The notes below the pieces were generated by a model, which worked only from the letters and a program-made list of their open reading frames with translations, had not been told where the DNA came from and made no database searches. A stretch of DNA of 64,000 bases from JANQOH01 sp965200095. Lineage in GTDB: Bacteria; Pseudomonadota; Alphaproteobacteria; UBA7887. This document shows positions 48,947-57,316 of the stretch, in pieces. A program made the translations under genes and the position numbers. The stretch is from assembly GCA_965200095.1 (NCBI GenBank), contig OZ241350.1, positions 930,001 to 994,000 of the forward strand, read 5' to 3'. Positions within the stretch are counted from its first letter, which is position 1. Every line of letters starts with the position of its first letter.

Positions 48947-49117
48947 ATGCGCTACATGACACTGGCGGAATTCCACGAACGTTACGGGCGCGACCGTCGG
49001 ACGCGCTATCCGCACGACGCCCGGAGTCACGACTGGGTCCGCATCGGCGACGACATGCGGAGGGCGGTGAGGCGAGTCGATGAAGAACTCGGAGAACGCG
49101 GTTCCCGAACCCGTTGA
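48947..49117 (+). CDS. Small basic/acidic 56-aa protein of unknown function
   Basis: ATG 48947 lies eight bases after AAGGAG and just behind a good promoter. The peptide starts MRYMTLAEFHERYGRD and ends ELGERGSRTR; it is highly charged and helical in outlook, with RRTRYPHDARSHDWVRIGDD in the middle. No family is recognised and there is no membrane segment. Promoter, ribosome-binding site and length together make it a credible gene despite its size. Followed by repeats. Confidence 0.6.
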   Translation: MRYMTLAEFHERYGRDRRTRYPHDARSHDWVRIGDDMRRAVRRVDEELGERGSRTR

Positions 49118-49190
49118 GCCGGAGCCCGCGAACGGATCCGTGAATCGGACGAAAGGGTAGAAAATGAGTGCATCTTCAAACATAGCGTAG

Positions 49191-49697
49191 TGTGTGAAAA
49201 AAATAGAGAGACGCTACTGCTCTTCGTCATTCCCGCGAAAGCGGGAATCCGTTGCGGCGATTCCGTGATAATACACGCCAACTATTACGGACGGCCACTT
49301 CTGGATTCCCGCTTCCGAGCGTGTGAAAAAGATCGGACGGGTTTGCAAATACTCGTCATTCCCGCGAAAGAGCGTGTGAAGAAATCGGGCGGCTCTCATT
49401 GTGACGGCCGGTTCGCCAAAGTATCGGAATTGTAAAAGACAATACCCATCGAATAGTATTTCGTCATTCCCGCGAAAGCGGGAATCCGGAGGCGGCCGTC
49501 CGCAATATCGGCGCGGTTTTATTACGGAAACGCCGCAAGCAGATTCCCGCTTTCGCGGGAATGACGAAGAGCGTTTCGCGGGAATGACGAAGAGCGTTTC
49601 GCGGGAATGACGAAGAGCATTTCGCGGGAATGACGAAGAGCATTTCGCGGGAATGACGAAGAACAGTAGCGTCTCTCGATTTCTTCACACACTCGCC
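49191..49697. repeat. dRS3-like composite repeat array 3
   Basis: Several CGTCATTCCCGCGAAAGCGG units, the module with GAGCGTGTGAAAAAGATCGG, a stem-loop module (TGACGGCCGGTTCGCCAAAG), and a five-fold 23-base tandem. Nothing else is visible in the 590-base gap between the 56-aa ORF and the ABC binding-protein gene, which it directly precedes. Confidence 0.85.
49551..49665. repeat. Five tandem 23-base units
   Basis: TTTCGCGGGAATGACGAAGA plus GCG or GCA, starting at 49551, 49574, 49597, 49620 and 49643. Each unit is half of the dRS3-like palindrome. Copies are nearly identical, so copy number may vary between strains. Confidence 0.9.
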
Positions 49698-49711
49698 AGA
49701 AGGACCCCGCC

Positions 49712-50968
49712 ATGACCCGCGCCGGCCTCGACCGCCGCCAATTCGCCTTCGGCGCCGCGAGCGCCGCCGCCATAACCGGGTTTCCGGCCGTCCTCCGCGC
49801 GCAGAACGCGCCGGTCAAACTCGGGATGCCGACGATCCTGTCGGGCCGCGTCGCGCAACTGGGAATCTCCGCGAGCAACGCTGCGCGACTGTCCATCGAC
49901 GCCTTCAACGCCGCCGGCGGCCTCGACGGCCGCCCGGTCGAACTCCTGCTCCGCGACAGCAAGGCGAGGCCCGACGAGGCGGCGCGCGTCGTCCGCGACC
50001 TGATCAACAGCGAAGGCGTGGATGTCGTCTTCAACGCCGAAGCCTCCAGCGCCAGTTTCGCCGTGCAGGAAGTGGTGCGCGAGACGGGAACCCTGTGCCT
50101 TCACGTGACATCGGAAACGTCGTCCCTGACCGCCGACCCGGCCATCCGCAGCGCCAACGCCTTCCGTTTCGCCCGTCAGGGCATCCACGACGCGGTCGGC
50201 AGCGCGCAATACGCCGCAGGGGTCGCCCGGCGCGACGGCCTGAAGCGCTGGATGTCGGTGTCCCCCGACTATGCCTACGGGCGCGACAACACGAACCTGT
50301 TCTTCCGCCTGCTGGGCGGCCTCGCGGAAGGCGTGGAGACCGTGGGGGCGGGCTGGCCGAAACTCTTTCAGCCCGACTACACCGAGGTGATCACGCAGAT
50401 CCTGCAAAAGCGCCCCGATGCGGTCTACAGCGCGCTGTGGGGCGGCGACCTGGTGTCGTTCATCGACCAGGCGTCGATCTACGGCATGTTCGAAAACATC
50501 GCCCTGTTCGCCATCAACCTCGCCGACTACACGACGATGAGCGCGTTGCGCGACCTGCCGGCGGGGCTGCATTCGGGAACCCGCTACATCGCGAGTTTTC
50601 CCGACACGGCGGCGAACCGGGCGTTCGACGAAGCCTATGTCGCGGCTTACGGGGACCACCCGACCAATTGGTCGTGGCAGGCCAGGGCGGGGATGGATTT
50701 CCTGCTGGCGGCGATGGCCGAGTCGGGCGCGCCCGGCGGCATGGCGGCGGCCGACGCGCTGCGCGGCATGACCCTGCCCCAGCCCGTCGGCGTCGGCCCC
50801 GGCGGCACGCTGACCCTGCGGGAGGAGGATCAAACGGCGATCCGCTACGCCATCGGCTGGGGCGTGACCGTCCCCGAGCCGCCTTTCGTCACCGGCATCC
50901 GGGCCGCCGACTGGTCCGAGGTGCTGGAATACGAAGCCGCCTGGAAGCGCGAACTCGGCTACGTTTGA
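49712..50968 (+). CDS. ABC transporter substrate-binding protein (Leu/Ile/Val-urea type), Tat-exported
   Basis: 418 aa. Tat-like signal (DRRQFAFGAASAAAITGF, cut near VLRA). Periplasmic binding protein of the branched-chain amino acid/urea/amide group: VKLGMPTILSGRVAQLGISASNAARLSIDAFNAAGGLDGRPVELLLRDSKARPDEA near the start, VSPDYAYGRDNTNLF, and FNAEASSASFAVQEV. No permease or ATPase gene is adjacent. It begins 15 bases after a repeat array, so its promoter must lie inside that array. Confidence 0.9.
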   Translation: MTRAGLDRRQFAFGAASAAAITGFPAVLRAQNAPVKLGMPTILSGRVAQLGISASNAARLSIDAFNAAGGLDGRPVELLLRDSKARPDEAARVVRDLINSEGVDVVFNAEASSASFAVQEVVRETGTLCLHVTSETSSLTADPAIRSANAFRFARQGIHDAVGSAQYAAGVARRDGLKRWMSVSPDYAYGRDNTNLFFRLLGGLAEGVETVGAGWPKLFQPDYTEVITQILQKRPDAVYSALWGGDLVSFIDQASIYGMFENIALFAINLADYTTMSALRDLPAGLHSGTRYIASFPDTAANRAFDEAYVAAYGDHPTNWSWQARAGMDFLLAAMAESGAPGGMAAADALRGMTLPQPVGVGPGGTLTLREEDQTAIRYAIGWGVTVPEPPFVTGIRAADWSEVLEYEAAWKRELGYV

Positions 50969-50973
50969 GAGCT

Positions 50974-51900
50974 CTATACGGGAGCCCAGTCGAACACGTC
51001 GGCGCTGACGTCGAGGGGGTAGAAGGACGCCGCGAGCGCCGGCATCGCGTGGTCGGCGACGGCGGCCGGCGTCCATCCGTCGCCGCGCTGCACCGAGCGC
51101 AGCGGGCGGGACTGGCCCATGAGGAATATCTCGTTGTGGCGCACCGCGAAGATCTGGCCGCTCACCTTCGCCTTGTCGGCGGCGTGGCTGGCGAGATAGA
51201 CCGCGACCGGGGCGATCTTGTCGGGAGTCATGCGCTTGAGGCGCTCCACTCTCTCCGCCTGGTCCTCGCTCGCTATGGGGATGGTCCCGATCATGCGGCT
51301 CCAGGCGAAGGGCGAGATGACGTTCGAACGCACGCCGAAACGCGCCATGTCTAGGGCGATGGATTTCGAAAGGCCGGCGATGCCGAGCTTCGCGGCGGCG
51401 TAGTTCGCCTGACCGACATTGCCGACCAGCCCCGAGGTCGAGGTCATGTGCACGAAAGCGCCGGCGCCTTGCGCGCGAAAGCGCGCCGCGGCGGCGCGGC
51501 TCACGTTGAAACTGCCCTTGAGGTGGACGTCGATCACCGCATCCCAGTCGTCGTGAGTCATCTTGTGGAAGATGGCGTCGCGCAGGATGCCGGCGTTGTT
51601 CACGACGACATCGATGCGTCCGAACGCGCTTTCGGCGCGCGCGACCATCGCCTCGGCGTCCTCCCGGTCGGCGACGCTGCCGAAATCGGCGACGGCGCGA
51701 CCGCCGGAGTCTTCGATCTCCCCGACGACCTCGAGCGCCGGCGCGCGGTCGGCGCCCTCGCCGCGCTCGGTGCCGCCGAGGTCGTTGACGACAACACTGG
51801 CGCCCTCGCGGGCCATGGCCAGCGCGAAGGCTCGCCCGATCCCGCGCCCCGCGCCGGTCACCAGCGCCGTCTTGCCTTCGACCATGCCGCCTGCGGCCAT
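50974..51900 (-). CDS. Short-chain dehydrogenase (3-oxoacyl/3-hydroxyacyl-CoA type)
   Basis: 308 aa from ATG 51900, five bases after GGGAGGG. SDR of the type found in multifunctional enzyme 2 and FabG-like proteins: TALVTGAGRGIGRAFALAMAREG, VVVNDLGG followed by a variable insert, VNNAGILRDAIFHKM, Ser in VHMTSTSGLVG and YAAAKLGIAGL (catalytic Tyr/Lys), MIGTIPIASE. The inserted segment after NDLGG is typical of peroxisomal-MFE-like 3-hydroxyacyl-CoA dehydrogenases. Converges on the ABC binding-protein gene with only 5 bases between. Confidence 0.92.
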   Translation of the reverse strand: MAAGGMVEGKTALVTGAGRGIGRAFALAMAREGASVVVNDLGGTERGEGADRAPALEVVGEIEDSGGRAVADFGSVADREDAEAMVARAESAFGRIDVVVNNAGILRDAIFHKMTHDDWDAVIDVHLKGSFNVSRAAAARFRAQGAGAFVHMTSTSGLVGNVGQANYAAAKLGIAGLSKSIALDMARFGVRSNVISPFAWSRMIGTIPIASEDQAERVERLKRMTPDKIAPVAVYLASHAADKAKVSGQIFAVRHNEIFLMGQSRPLRSVQRGDGWTPAAVADHAMPALAASFYPLDVSADVFDWAPV

Positions 51901-52054
51901 TTCGCCCTCCCGCATCGCGTCGCGCGCCGGCCATCCTATGCCCTCGCCGCCGGCCGGCAAACGGGAAATTCCCGGACCGCCCGCCGGCGGACGCGCGAGA
52001 ACGCGACCGGGTCGGTATAACGCGCCGGGAAAACGCGAACCGGCGGGCGCAGCG

Positions 52055-52162
52055 ATGCGGCATATACGGGTGCTGGCGCTCGGCGCGTTCATCGGCGCGA
52101 TCGCTTACGGAGCGATGCGCGTCCTCGCCGCGGCGTTGCAATGGCTGGGGATCGGCGCCTGA
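52055..52162 (+). CDS. Possible 35-aa single-membrane-span peptide
   Basis: MRHIRVLALGAFIGAIAYGA and onward: a basic start, then one hydrophobic helix with small-residue spacing (GAFIGAIAYGA) and a short amphipathic end (AALQWLGIGA). No Shine-Dalgarno is obvious; a TATAAC hexamer lies about 35 bases upstream. The shape is right for a small membrane protein, but the frame could be chance. Confidence 0.3.
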   Translation: MRHIRVLALGAFIGAIAYGAMRVLAAALQWLGIGA

Positions 52163-52198
52163 CGCGAGGGCGGCCCGACGAGGACATCTGCAACGAAG

Positions 52199-52590
52199 AT
52201 TATGAAGGTCGGAGCGCCGAAGAATTGGCTCTGTGAAAGGCAATAGCCCTCCCATAATACTTCGTCATTCCCGAAGAAGAGCGTGTGAGGAAACCGAAAG
52301 GCGCCACCGCTCTTCGTCATTCCCGCGAGAAGAGCGTGTGAGGAAACCGAAAGGCCCCACCGCTTTTCGTCATTCCCGCGAAAGCGGGAATCTGTTGCGT
52401 GCGCCCGCCCCCGGATTCCCGCTTTCGAGCGTGTGAAGAAATCGAACAGCGTTACAAACACTCGTCATTCCCGCGAAAGCGGGAATCTGTTGCGTGCGCC
52501 CGCCTCCGGATTCCCGCTTTCGCGGGAATGACGAGTGTTTGTAACGCCGCCCGATTCCCTCGCACGCTCTTCTCGCGGGAATGACGAGGA
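52199..52590. repeat. dRS3-like composite repeat array 4
   Basis: Alternates GAGCGTGTGAGGAAACCGAA modules with CGTCATTCCCGCG units; two nearly identical 57-base direct repeats stand at about 52264-52378 and a full inverted pair at about 52464-52542. It fills the gap between the 35-aa frame and the flavin-binding protein gene; no other gene is seen. Confidence 0.8.
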
Positions 52591-52786
52591 AGAAAACCGG
52601 CTTTATCGTGAGAAACAGCCCGGTTTCGACGGCGCAGACCGTTCCGGCCCGCTGTCCCCCCGCCGCCGCGGCGACATATCCGGGGCTCCGATAGCGGGAT
52701 CCGCGAAGCGGCGCGACCGGCGCGCTTGCCCGGCGGCGCGGGCGCGGCCATACTGGCGGCGGAACCGGGGCGGGGGGAGAAGCGGA

Positions 52787-53311
52787 ATGGCCGAGGCGTT
52801 CACCATCGCGAATTTCAAACATGTCGCCGACGGCCTCCAGGCCGGACAATTCGGCGTCGGCGAGCGCCGGCGAGCGACGAGCCTGAGCGAACTCGACCCC
52901 GTCTACCGCGACCTGCTCGACCGCCCCGCGGTGGCCATCCTCGCCGTCATCGGGCCGGACGGGCGGCCCGGTCTGACCCCCATGTGGTTCGACTACGAAG
53001 GCGACACGATCCTCGTGAACACCGCCTCGCACCGCCCGAAATGCCGGTGGATCCGCGACAACCCGCAAATGTCGCTGATCCTCGTGAACCCGGACAACCC
53101 GTATCACTGGATGAGCATGAAGATCACCGTCGTCGGCGAACGCCGCGAGGACGGGCCGGACGGCGCCCGGGTGACCGCCCAGCTCAACCGGATATGGAAG
53201 AAATATATCGGCGAGGGCGACGAATACGGGTTGCGCGACCCGTCCATCGACGAAAAGCGCGTGCTCTTCGAATGCCGCATCGACCGCATCGCCACCTTCG
53301 GTAAACCCTGA
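52787..53311 (+). CDS. Pyridoxamine 5'-phosphate oxidase-family (flavin/F420-binding split barrel) protein
   Basis: 174 aa from ATG 52787 after GGGGGGAGA. Split-barrel flavoprotein: LDRPAVAILAVIGPDGRPGLTPMWFDYEGDTILVNTASHRPKCRWIRDNPQMSLILVNPDNPYHWMSMK (about 45-115), the pattern of PPOX/F420-dependent enzymes. Many such alphaproteobacterial proteins are unassigned. The LLM-type oxidoreductase at 40187 is another candidate F420-family protein. Probably an oxidoreductase on a small aromatic or xenobiotic substrate. Confidence 0.88.
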   Translation: MAEAFTIANFKHVADGLQAGQFGVGERRRATSLSELDPVYRDLLDRPAVAILAVIGPDGRPGLTPMWFDYEGDTILVNTASHRPKCRWIRDNPQMSLILVNPDNPYHWMSMKITVVGERREDGPDGARVTAQLNRIWKKYIGEGDEYGLRDPSIDEKRVLFECRIDRIATFGKP

Positions 53312-53346
53312 GCCGCGCCGCCGGCGTCCGACCGGCGCGCCGCCGC

Positions 53347-54558
53347 ATGACGGATTTCCGCGACGGGCCGCTTTCCGGAGTCCGCGTCCTCGACCTCACC
53401 AACGTCATCATGGGGCCGTTCGCGACCCACATCCTCGCCGACATGGGCGCGGACGTGATCAAGGTCGAGGCGCCGGAGGGCGACCTCGTGCGCCATCTCC
53501 GCCCCTACCGCAACCCCGGCCTGGGCGGCTCCTTCCTCCAGCTGCACCGCAACAAGCGCGGCATCGTCCTCGACCTCAAGACGGAAGCGGCGCGCGCCGC
53601 CCTGCGCCGCCTGACGGAAAGCGCGGACGTGTTCCTCCACGCGCTGCGGCCGAAGACCGTGGCGCGGCTCGGTTTCGACGCCGAATCGGTCGCTGCGATC
53701 AACCCCGACATCGTCTATTGCGGCGCCTACGGTTTCGGCGCCGACGGCCCCTATGGCGACAAGCCGGCCTATGACGACGTGATCCAGGCGGCCTCCGGCC
53801 TGGCGGCGCTGTGCGGCGAGGCGGCGGCGGGCGAGGCGGACGGCGCGCCCGTCTACGTCCCCACCGTCGTTTGCGACAAACTCGCCGGGCAAGCCATCGC
53901 CTACGCCATCCTCGCCGCGCTGTTGCAACGCGAGCGCGGCGGCGGCGGCCAGGCCGTGGAAGTGCCGATGTTCGAGACCGCCGTCGAATTCCTCACCCCC
54001 GAGCATCTCTCCGGCGCGGCCTTCGACCCGCCCCTCGGGCGCTTCGGCTACCCCCGCGTGCTCAGCCCGGAGCGCCGCCCCTACCGCACGCGGGACGGTC
54101 ACGCCTGCATCCTCCCCTATTCCGACCGCAATTGGCGCGCCTTCTTCGACTTCATCGGCCGCCCGGACCTCCGCGACTCGCCGCGCTACCGCGACAACGC
54201 GGCGCGCGCCGAGCGCATCGAGGAGCTCTACCGGCTGATCGCCGGCGAGGCGCCGAAACGCGCAAACGCCGAATGGGCGGCGTTCTGCGACGGCGCGGAC
54301 ATCCCCTTCATGCCGGTGATGCGCTTCGAGGAGCTCTACGACGACCCCCATGCGCGCGCCGTCGGGCTGTTCGAGACCGTCGAACACCCCACCGAGGGCC
54401 GCGGGCGCATGGTGCGCCGCCCGGTCAATTTCTCCGGCGCGCCGTTCCGCCTGCGCCGCCACGCTCCGGCGCTGGGCGAACACACGCGCGAAGTGCTCGA
54501 GGAAGCAGGGCTGGACGCGGCGGAGGTCGCCGCCCTCGCCCCCGCCAACGACGCCTGA
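53347..54558 (+). CDS. CoA transferase family III (CaiB/BaiF)
   Basis: 403 aa. Moves coenzyme A between carboxylic acids: LSGVRVLDLTNVIMGPFATHILADMGADVIKVEAPEGDLVRH (about 7-48, with the CoA-binding loop), NKRGIVLDLKTEAARAALRRL, ADVFLHALRPKTVARLGFD and NPDIVYCGAYGFGADGPYGDKPAYDDVIQAASGL with the catalytic Asp (YDDVIQA, about 139-145). C-terminal half matches the family. It follows the PPOX-like gene with 35 bases between. Confidence 0.94.
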   Translation: MTDFRDGPLSGVRVLDLTNVIMGPFATHILADMGADVIKVEAPEGDLVRHLRPYRNPGLGGSFLQLHRNKRGIVLDLKTEAARAALRRLTESADVFLHALRPKTVARLGFDAESVAAINPDIVYCGAYGFGADGPYGDKPAYDDVIQAASGLAALCGEAAAGEADGAPVYVPTVVCDKLAGQAIAYAILAALLQRERGGGGQAVEVPMFETAVEFLTPEHLSGAAFDPPLGRFGYPRVLSPERRPYRTRDGHACILPYSDRNWRAFFDFIGRPDLRDSPRYRDNAARAERIEELYRLIAGEAPKRANAEWAAFCDGADIPFMPVMRFEELYDDPHARAVGLFETVEHPTEGRGRMVRRPVNFSGAPFRLRRHAPALGEHTREVLEEAGLDAAEVAALAPANDA

Positions 54559-54689
54559 AGCGGCCCCGGGGCCGGCTGCGGAAAGGCGCCGCGCGTCCGC
54601 CCTCCGGCGATTCCCGTTTTGGCCGTCCCGGCCGTCTCGCGCGCTATGATACGCTTGCATGCTTCCGCAAGCGTCGACGATGGAACACG

Positions 54690-56438
54690 ATGGGACATGA
54701 GAAAACGCCTGCCGGCGGCGTGACGCGCCGTGCGGCGCTCGGCGGCGGCGCGGCCGCCTTCGTCTTCCCCGGCGCCGCCGCGCCGGCGCGCGCCGGCGCG
54801 GCGGCCATCGGTTTCCGCCCGCTGCCGCGCGCCCTGGCCGGCGGGCCGAACCCGGCGATTTCGCCCGATTACCGCTACAGCGTCCTGATCCCCTGGGGCG
54901 ACCCCCTCGCGCCCGGCGGTCCGGCGTTCCGCTATCCGCCCGCCGCCGCCGACCAGGCGCGCCAGGTGGGGATCGGCCATGACGGGATGACGTTCTTCCC
55001 CCTCGACGGCAGCCGGCGCGGGCTGCTCGCGGTCAATTTCGAGTTCGGCCGCAACGCCAGCGTTCTCGGCAAGGACATGCCGGAAAACCTCGACGACGCG
55101 CGCGCGGCGCAACACGCCATCGGCGCCGGGATCGTGGAGATCGAAGAGACCTCGTTCGGACACTGGCGCACTGCGGCAAGCGGGTTCGCGCGCCGCATCC
55201 ACGTCAACACGCCGGTGTCCTTCGCCGGCCCGGCGGCCGGCGCCGCCGTGCTCTCTGCGCCCGGCGGCGCGCCGCCCGCGGGTATGCTCAACAACTGCGC
55301 CGACGGCGCCACGCCATGGCGCAGCTGGCTGACCTGCGAAGAGAATTTCAACTTCTATTTCGGCGCCGGCGACGGCTGGACGCCGAGCGCAAGGCAGACG
55401 CGCTACGGCCTGAAGGGCGGCCCGTCGGTCTATGGCTGGGAGCGTTTCGACCGCCGCTTCGATCTGGCCGACTCCGCCTTCGCCAACGAGGAGAACCGTT
55501 TCGGCTGGGTGGTGGAAATCGACCCCTTCGACCCCGGCGCGGCGCCGGTCAAGCGCACCGCCCTGGGGCGTTTCAAGCATGAAGGCGCCGCCGTCGTCGT
55601 GGGGCGCGACAACCGCGTCGTCGTCTATATGGGCGACGACGAGCGCTTCGAACACATCTACAAATTCGTCTCCGACGACGATTGGGAGGCCATGCTCGCG
55701 CGCGGCGAAAGCCCGCTCGACAGGGGCACGCTCTACGCCGCCCGGTTCTACGGCGGCGGGGTGGGCGAATGGCGCCCGCTCACCCCCGATGTCCCGGCGA
55801 TCCGCGACGCCGGGCTGACGACCCGGGCCGAAGTCCTGACCTTCGCCCGCCTCGCCGCCGATGCAGTGTGGGCGACGCCCATGGACCGGCCCGAATGGGC
55901 AACGGTCGGCCCCGAGGGCGACATCTTCATGGCGTTGACCAACAACCGCGCGCGCACCGCCCCCGACGCCGCCAACCCCATCGCCCCCAACCCCGACGGC
56001 CACATCCTGCGCTGGCGCGACATCCACCGGCACACCGGCACGGTGTTCGTCTGGGAGATCTTCCGCATCGCCGCCCGCACCCACGGCAGCGAGGAGTCCT
56101 TCTCCGACCCCGACGGCCTGTGGGCCGACCCCGACGGCCGCCTGTTCATACAGACCGACGGCGACCAGAAGGACGGGATGAACAACCAGATGCTGGTGGC
56201 CGACACCGACACCGGCGCGTTGCGCCGCCTGTTCTCGGGCGCGCCCGGCTCGGAGATCACCGGTATCGCGACGACCCCCGACCGCAGGACGATGTTCGTC
56301 AACGTCCAGCACCCCGGCAACGGCGACCCCGCGCTGACCAATTTCCCGGTCGAGAACGCGGTTCCCGACGGCGCGACGCCGCCGCGCGACGCGACAGTGG
56401 CGATCACCCGCAAGGACGGCGGGGTCGTCGGCTCCTGA
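54690..56438 (+). CDS. PhoX/DUF839-family alkaline phosphatase, Tat-exported
   Basis: 582 aa from ATG 54690. Tat signal TRRAALGGGAAAFVFPGAAA. PhoX-like beta-propeller: GIGHDGMTFFPLDG, GLLAVNFEFG, PWRSWLTCEENFNFYFG (catalytic/metal Glu and Cys segment), GRFKHEGAAVVVGRDNRVVVYMGDDE (about 292-317), and SDPDGLWADPDGRLFIQTDGDQ. PhoX enzymes are calcium/iron phosphatases for phosphate scavenging; many DUF839 proteins are only related. Length is in the usual range (550-700). Confidence 0.9.
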   Translation: MGHEKTPAGGVTRRAALGGGAAAFVFPGAAAPARAGAAAIGFRPLPRALAGGPNPAISPDYRYSVLIPWGDPLAPGGPAFRYPPAAADQARQVGIGHDGMTFFPLDGSRRGLLAVNFEFGRNASVLGKDMPENLDDARAAQHAIGAGIVEIEETSFGHWRTAASGFARRIHVNTPVSFAGPAAGAAVLSAPGGAPPAGMLNNCADGATPWRSWLTCEENFNFYFGAGDGWTPSARQTRYGLKGGPSVYGWERFDRRFDLADSAFANEENRFGWVVEIDPFDPGAAPVKRTALGRFKHEGAAVVVGRDNRVVVYMGDDERFEHIYKFVSDDDWEAMLARGESPLDRGTLYAARFYGGGVGEWRPLTPDVPAIRDAGLTTRAEVLTFARLAADAVWATPMDRPEWATVGPEGDIFMALTNNRARTAPDAANPIAPNPDGHILRWRDIHRHTGTVFVWEIFRIAARTHGSEESFSDPDGLWADPDGRLFIQTDGDQKDGMNNQMLVADTDTGALRRLFSGAPGSEITGIATTPDRRTMFVNVQHPGNGDPALTNFPVENAVPDGATPPRDATVAITRKDGGVVGS

Positions 56439-56470
56439 GACGGCGGCTCTTTTCCCGGAGGGAACGATCT

Positions 56471-57232
56471 GTGAAAGCACGGCGATATGCGGCGGCGATG
56501 GCCTGTGTCCTTGCGGTTCACGCCGCCGCCGCGGCGGCGGACGAAGGCGGGCCGCCGGCGGCCTGGGCCGGGCTCTACGCAGGCCAGGGGCGGCTCGACG
56601 CCCGCATGGTCGATGTCGACGGCTTCGCGAATTGGGGCCGGCCGGGCTGGCGCACCGGCTATCGCGACGCCGCCGCCGCCGGCGGGGCGCTCGCCGGGCG
56701 GCGGTTCGAGATCGGCGGCGTGCGGTTGCGGGTCGAGGTCGAAGGCGGATTTTCCCGCCCGACGGCGAAAAGCGACCTGCTCGACCCCGCCGGCCGCGAC
56801 GAGACGGCGGAAACGAAACTGCGCTGGCTCGCCGCCGCGCGCGCCGGAGTCGAGCACGCTTTCGGCGGCGCGACGCTGTTCGCGACCGCCGGCCCGGCGG
56901 CGGCGCGCATCGAGACATCGGTGACCGACCTCGACCGCGGCGTCGTCGACGGGAGGCCGACGCCGTGGCGGTTCGACCCCGACGATTCCTTCCGCGACGA
57001 GCGGACGCGCTTCGGCTGGGCGGCCGGGGCGGGAGTCGAAACGGCGCTGTCGGACGCCTGGTCCCTGCGGTTCGAGGGCGCGTATTTCGATTTCGGGACG
57101 CGCACGCACGAGGTGAACCGCTCCGGCGACGGGCGCTGCGGCTCCGGGGGCCCGCGCCGGCCCTGTCCGTATCGGGCCGAAACCCGTTTCGGTCTCCTGC
57201 GGCTCGCCATCGTCCGTCGCTTCGCCTTGTAA
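56471..57232 (+). CDS. Outer-membrane beta-barrel protein (Omp25/OmpA-like porin)
   Basis: 253 aa from GTG 56471 after GGAGGGAA. Signal peptide (AAMACVLAVHAAAAAADE). Alternating strands, e.g. GWRTGYRDAAAAGGALAG, RLRVEVEGGFSRP, GATLFATAGPAAARIET, GWAAGAGVETALSDAWSLRFEGAYFDFG and the C-terminal FGLLRLAIVRRFAL, ending in a hydrophobic residue as barrels do. It fits the eight-stranded Omp25/surface-antigen group. 32 bases after the PhoX-like gene; a long repeat array follows. Confidence 0.82.
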   Translation: MKARRYAAAMACVLAVHAAAAAADEGGPPAAWAGLYAGQGRLDARMVDVDGFANWGRPGWRTGYRDAAAAGGALAGRRFEIGGVRLRVEVEGGFSRPTAKSDLLDPAGRDETAETKLRWLAAARAGVEHAFGGATLFATAGPAAARIETSVTDLDRGVVDGRPTPWRFDPDDSFRDERTRFGWAAGAGVETALSDAWSLRFEGAYFDFGTRTHEVNRSGDGRCGSGGPRRPCPYRAETRFGLLRLAIVRRFAL

Positions 57233-57316
57233 CGGCCGATCCGCAACGCCCGCATTTCCGGCCGCGTTGCGAGGCGTCGACAGAACGAACGGGCATTTCG
57301 ATTCGAGTCGGGTTGT

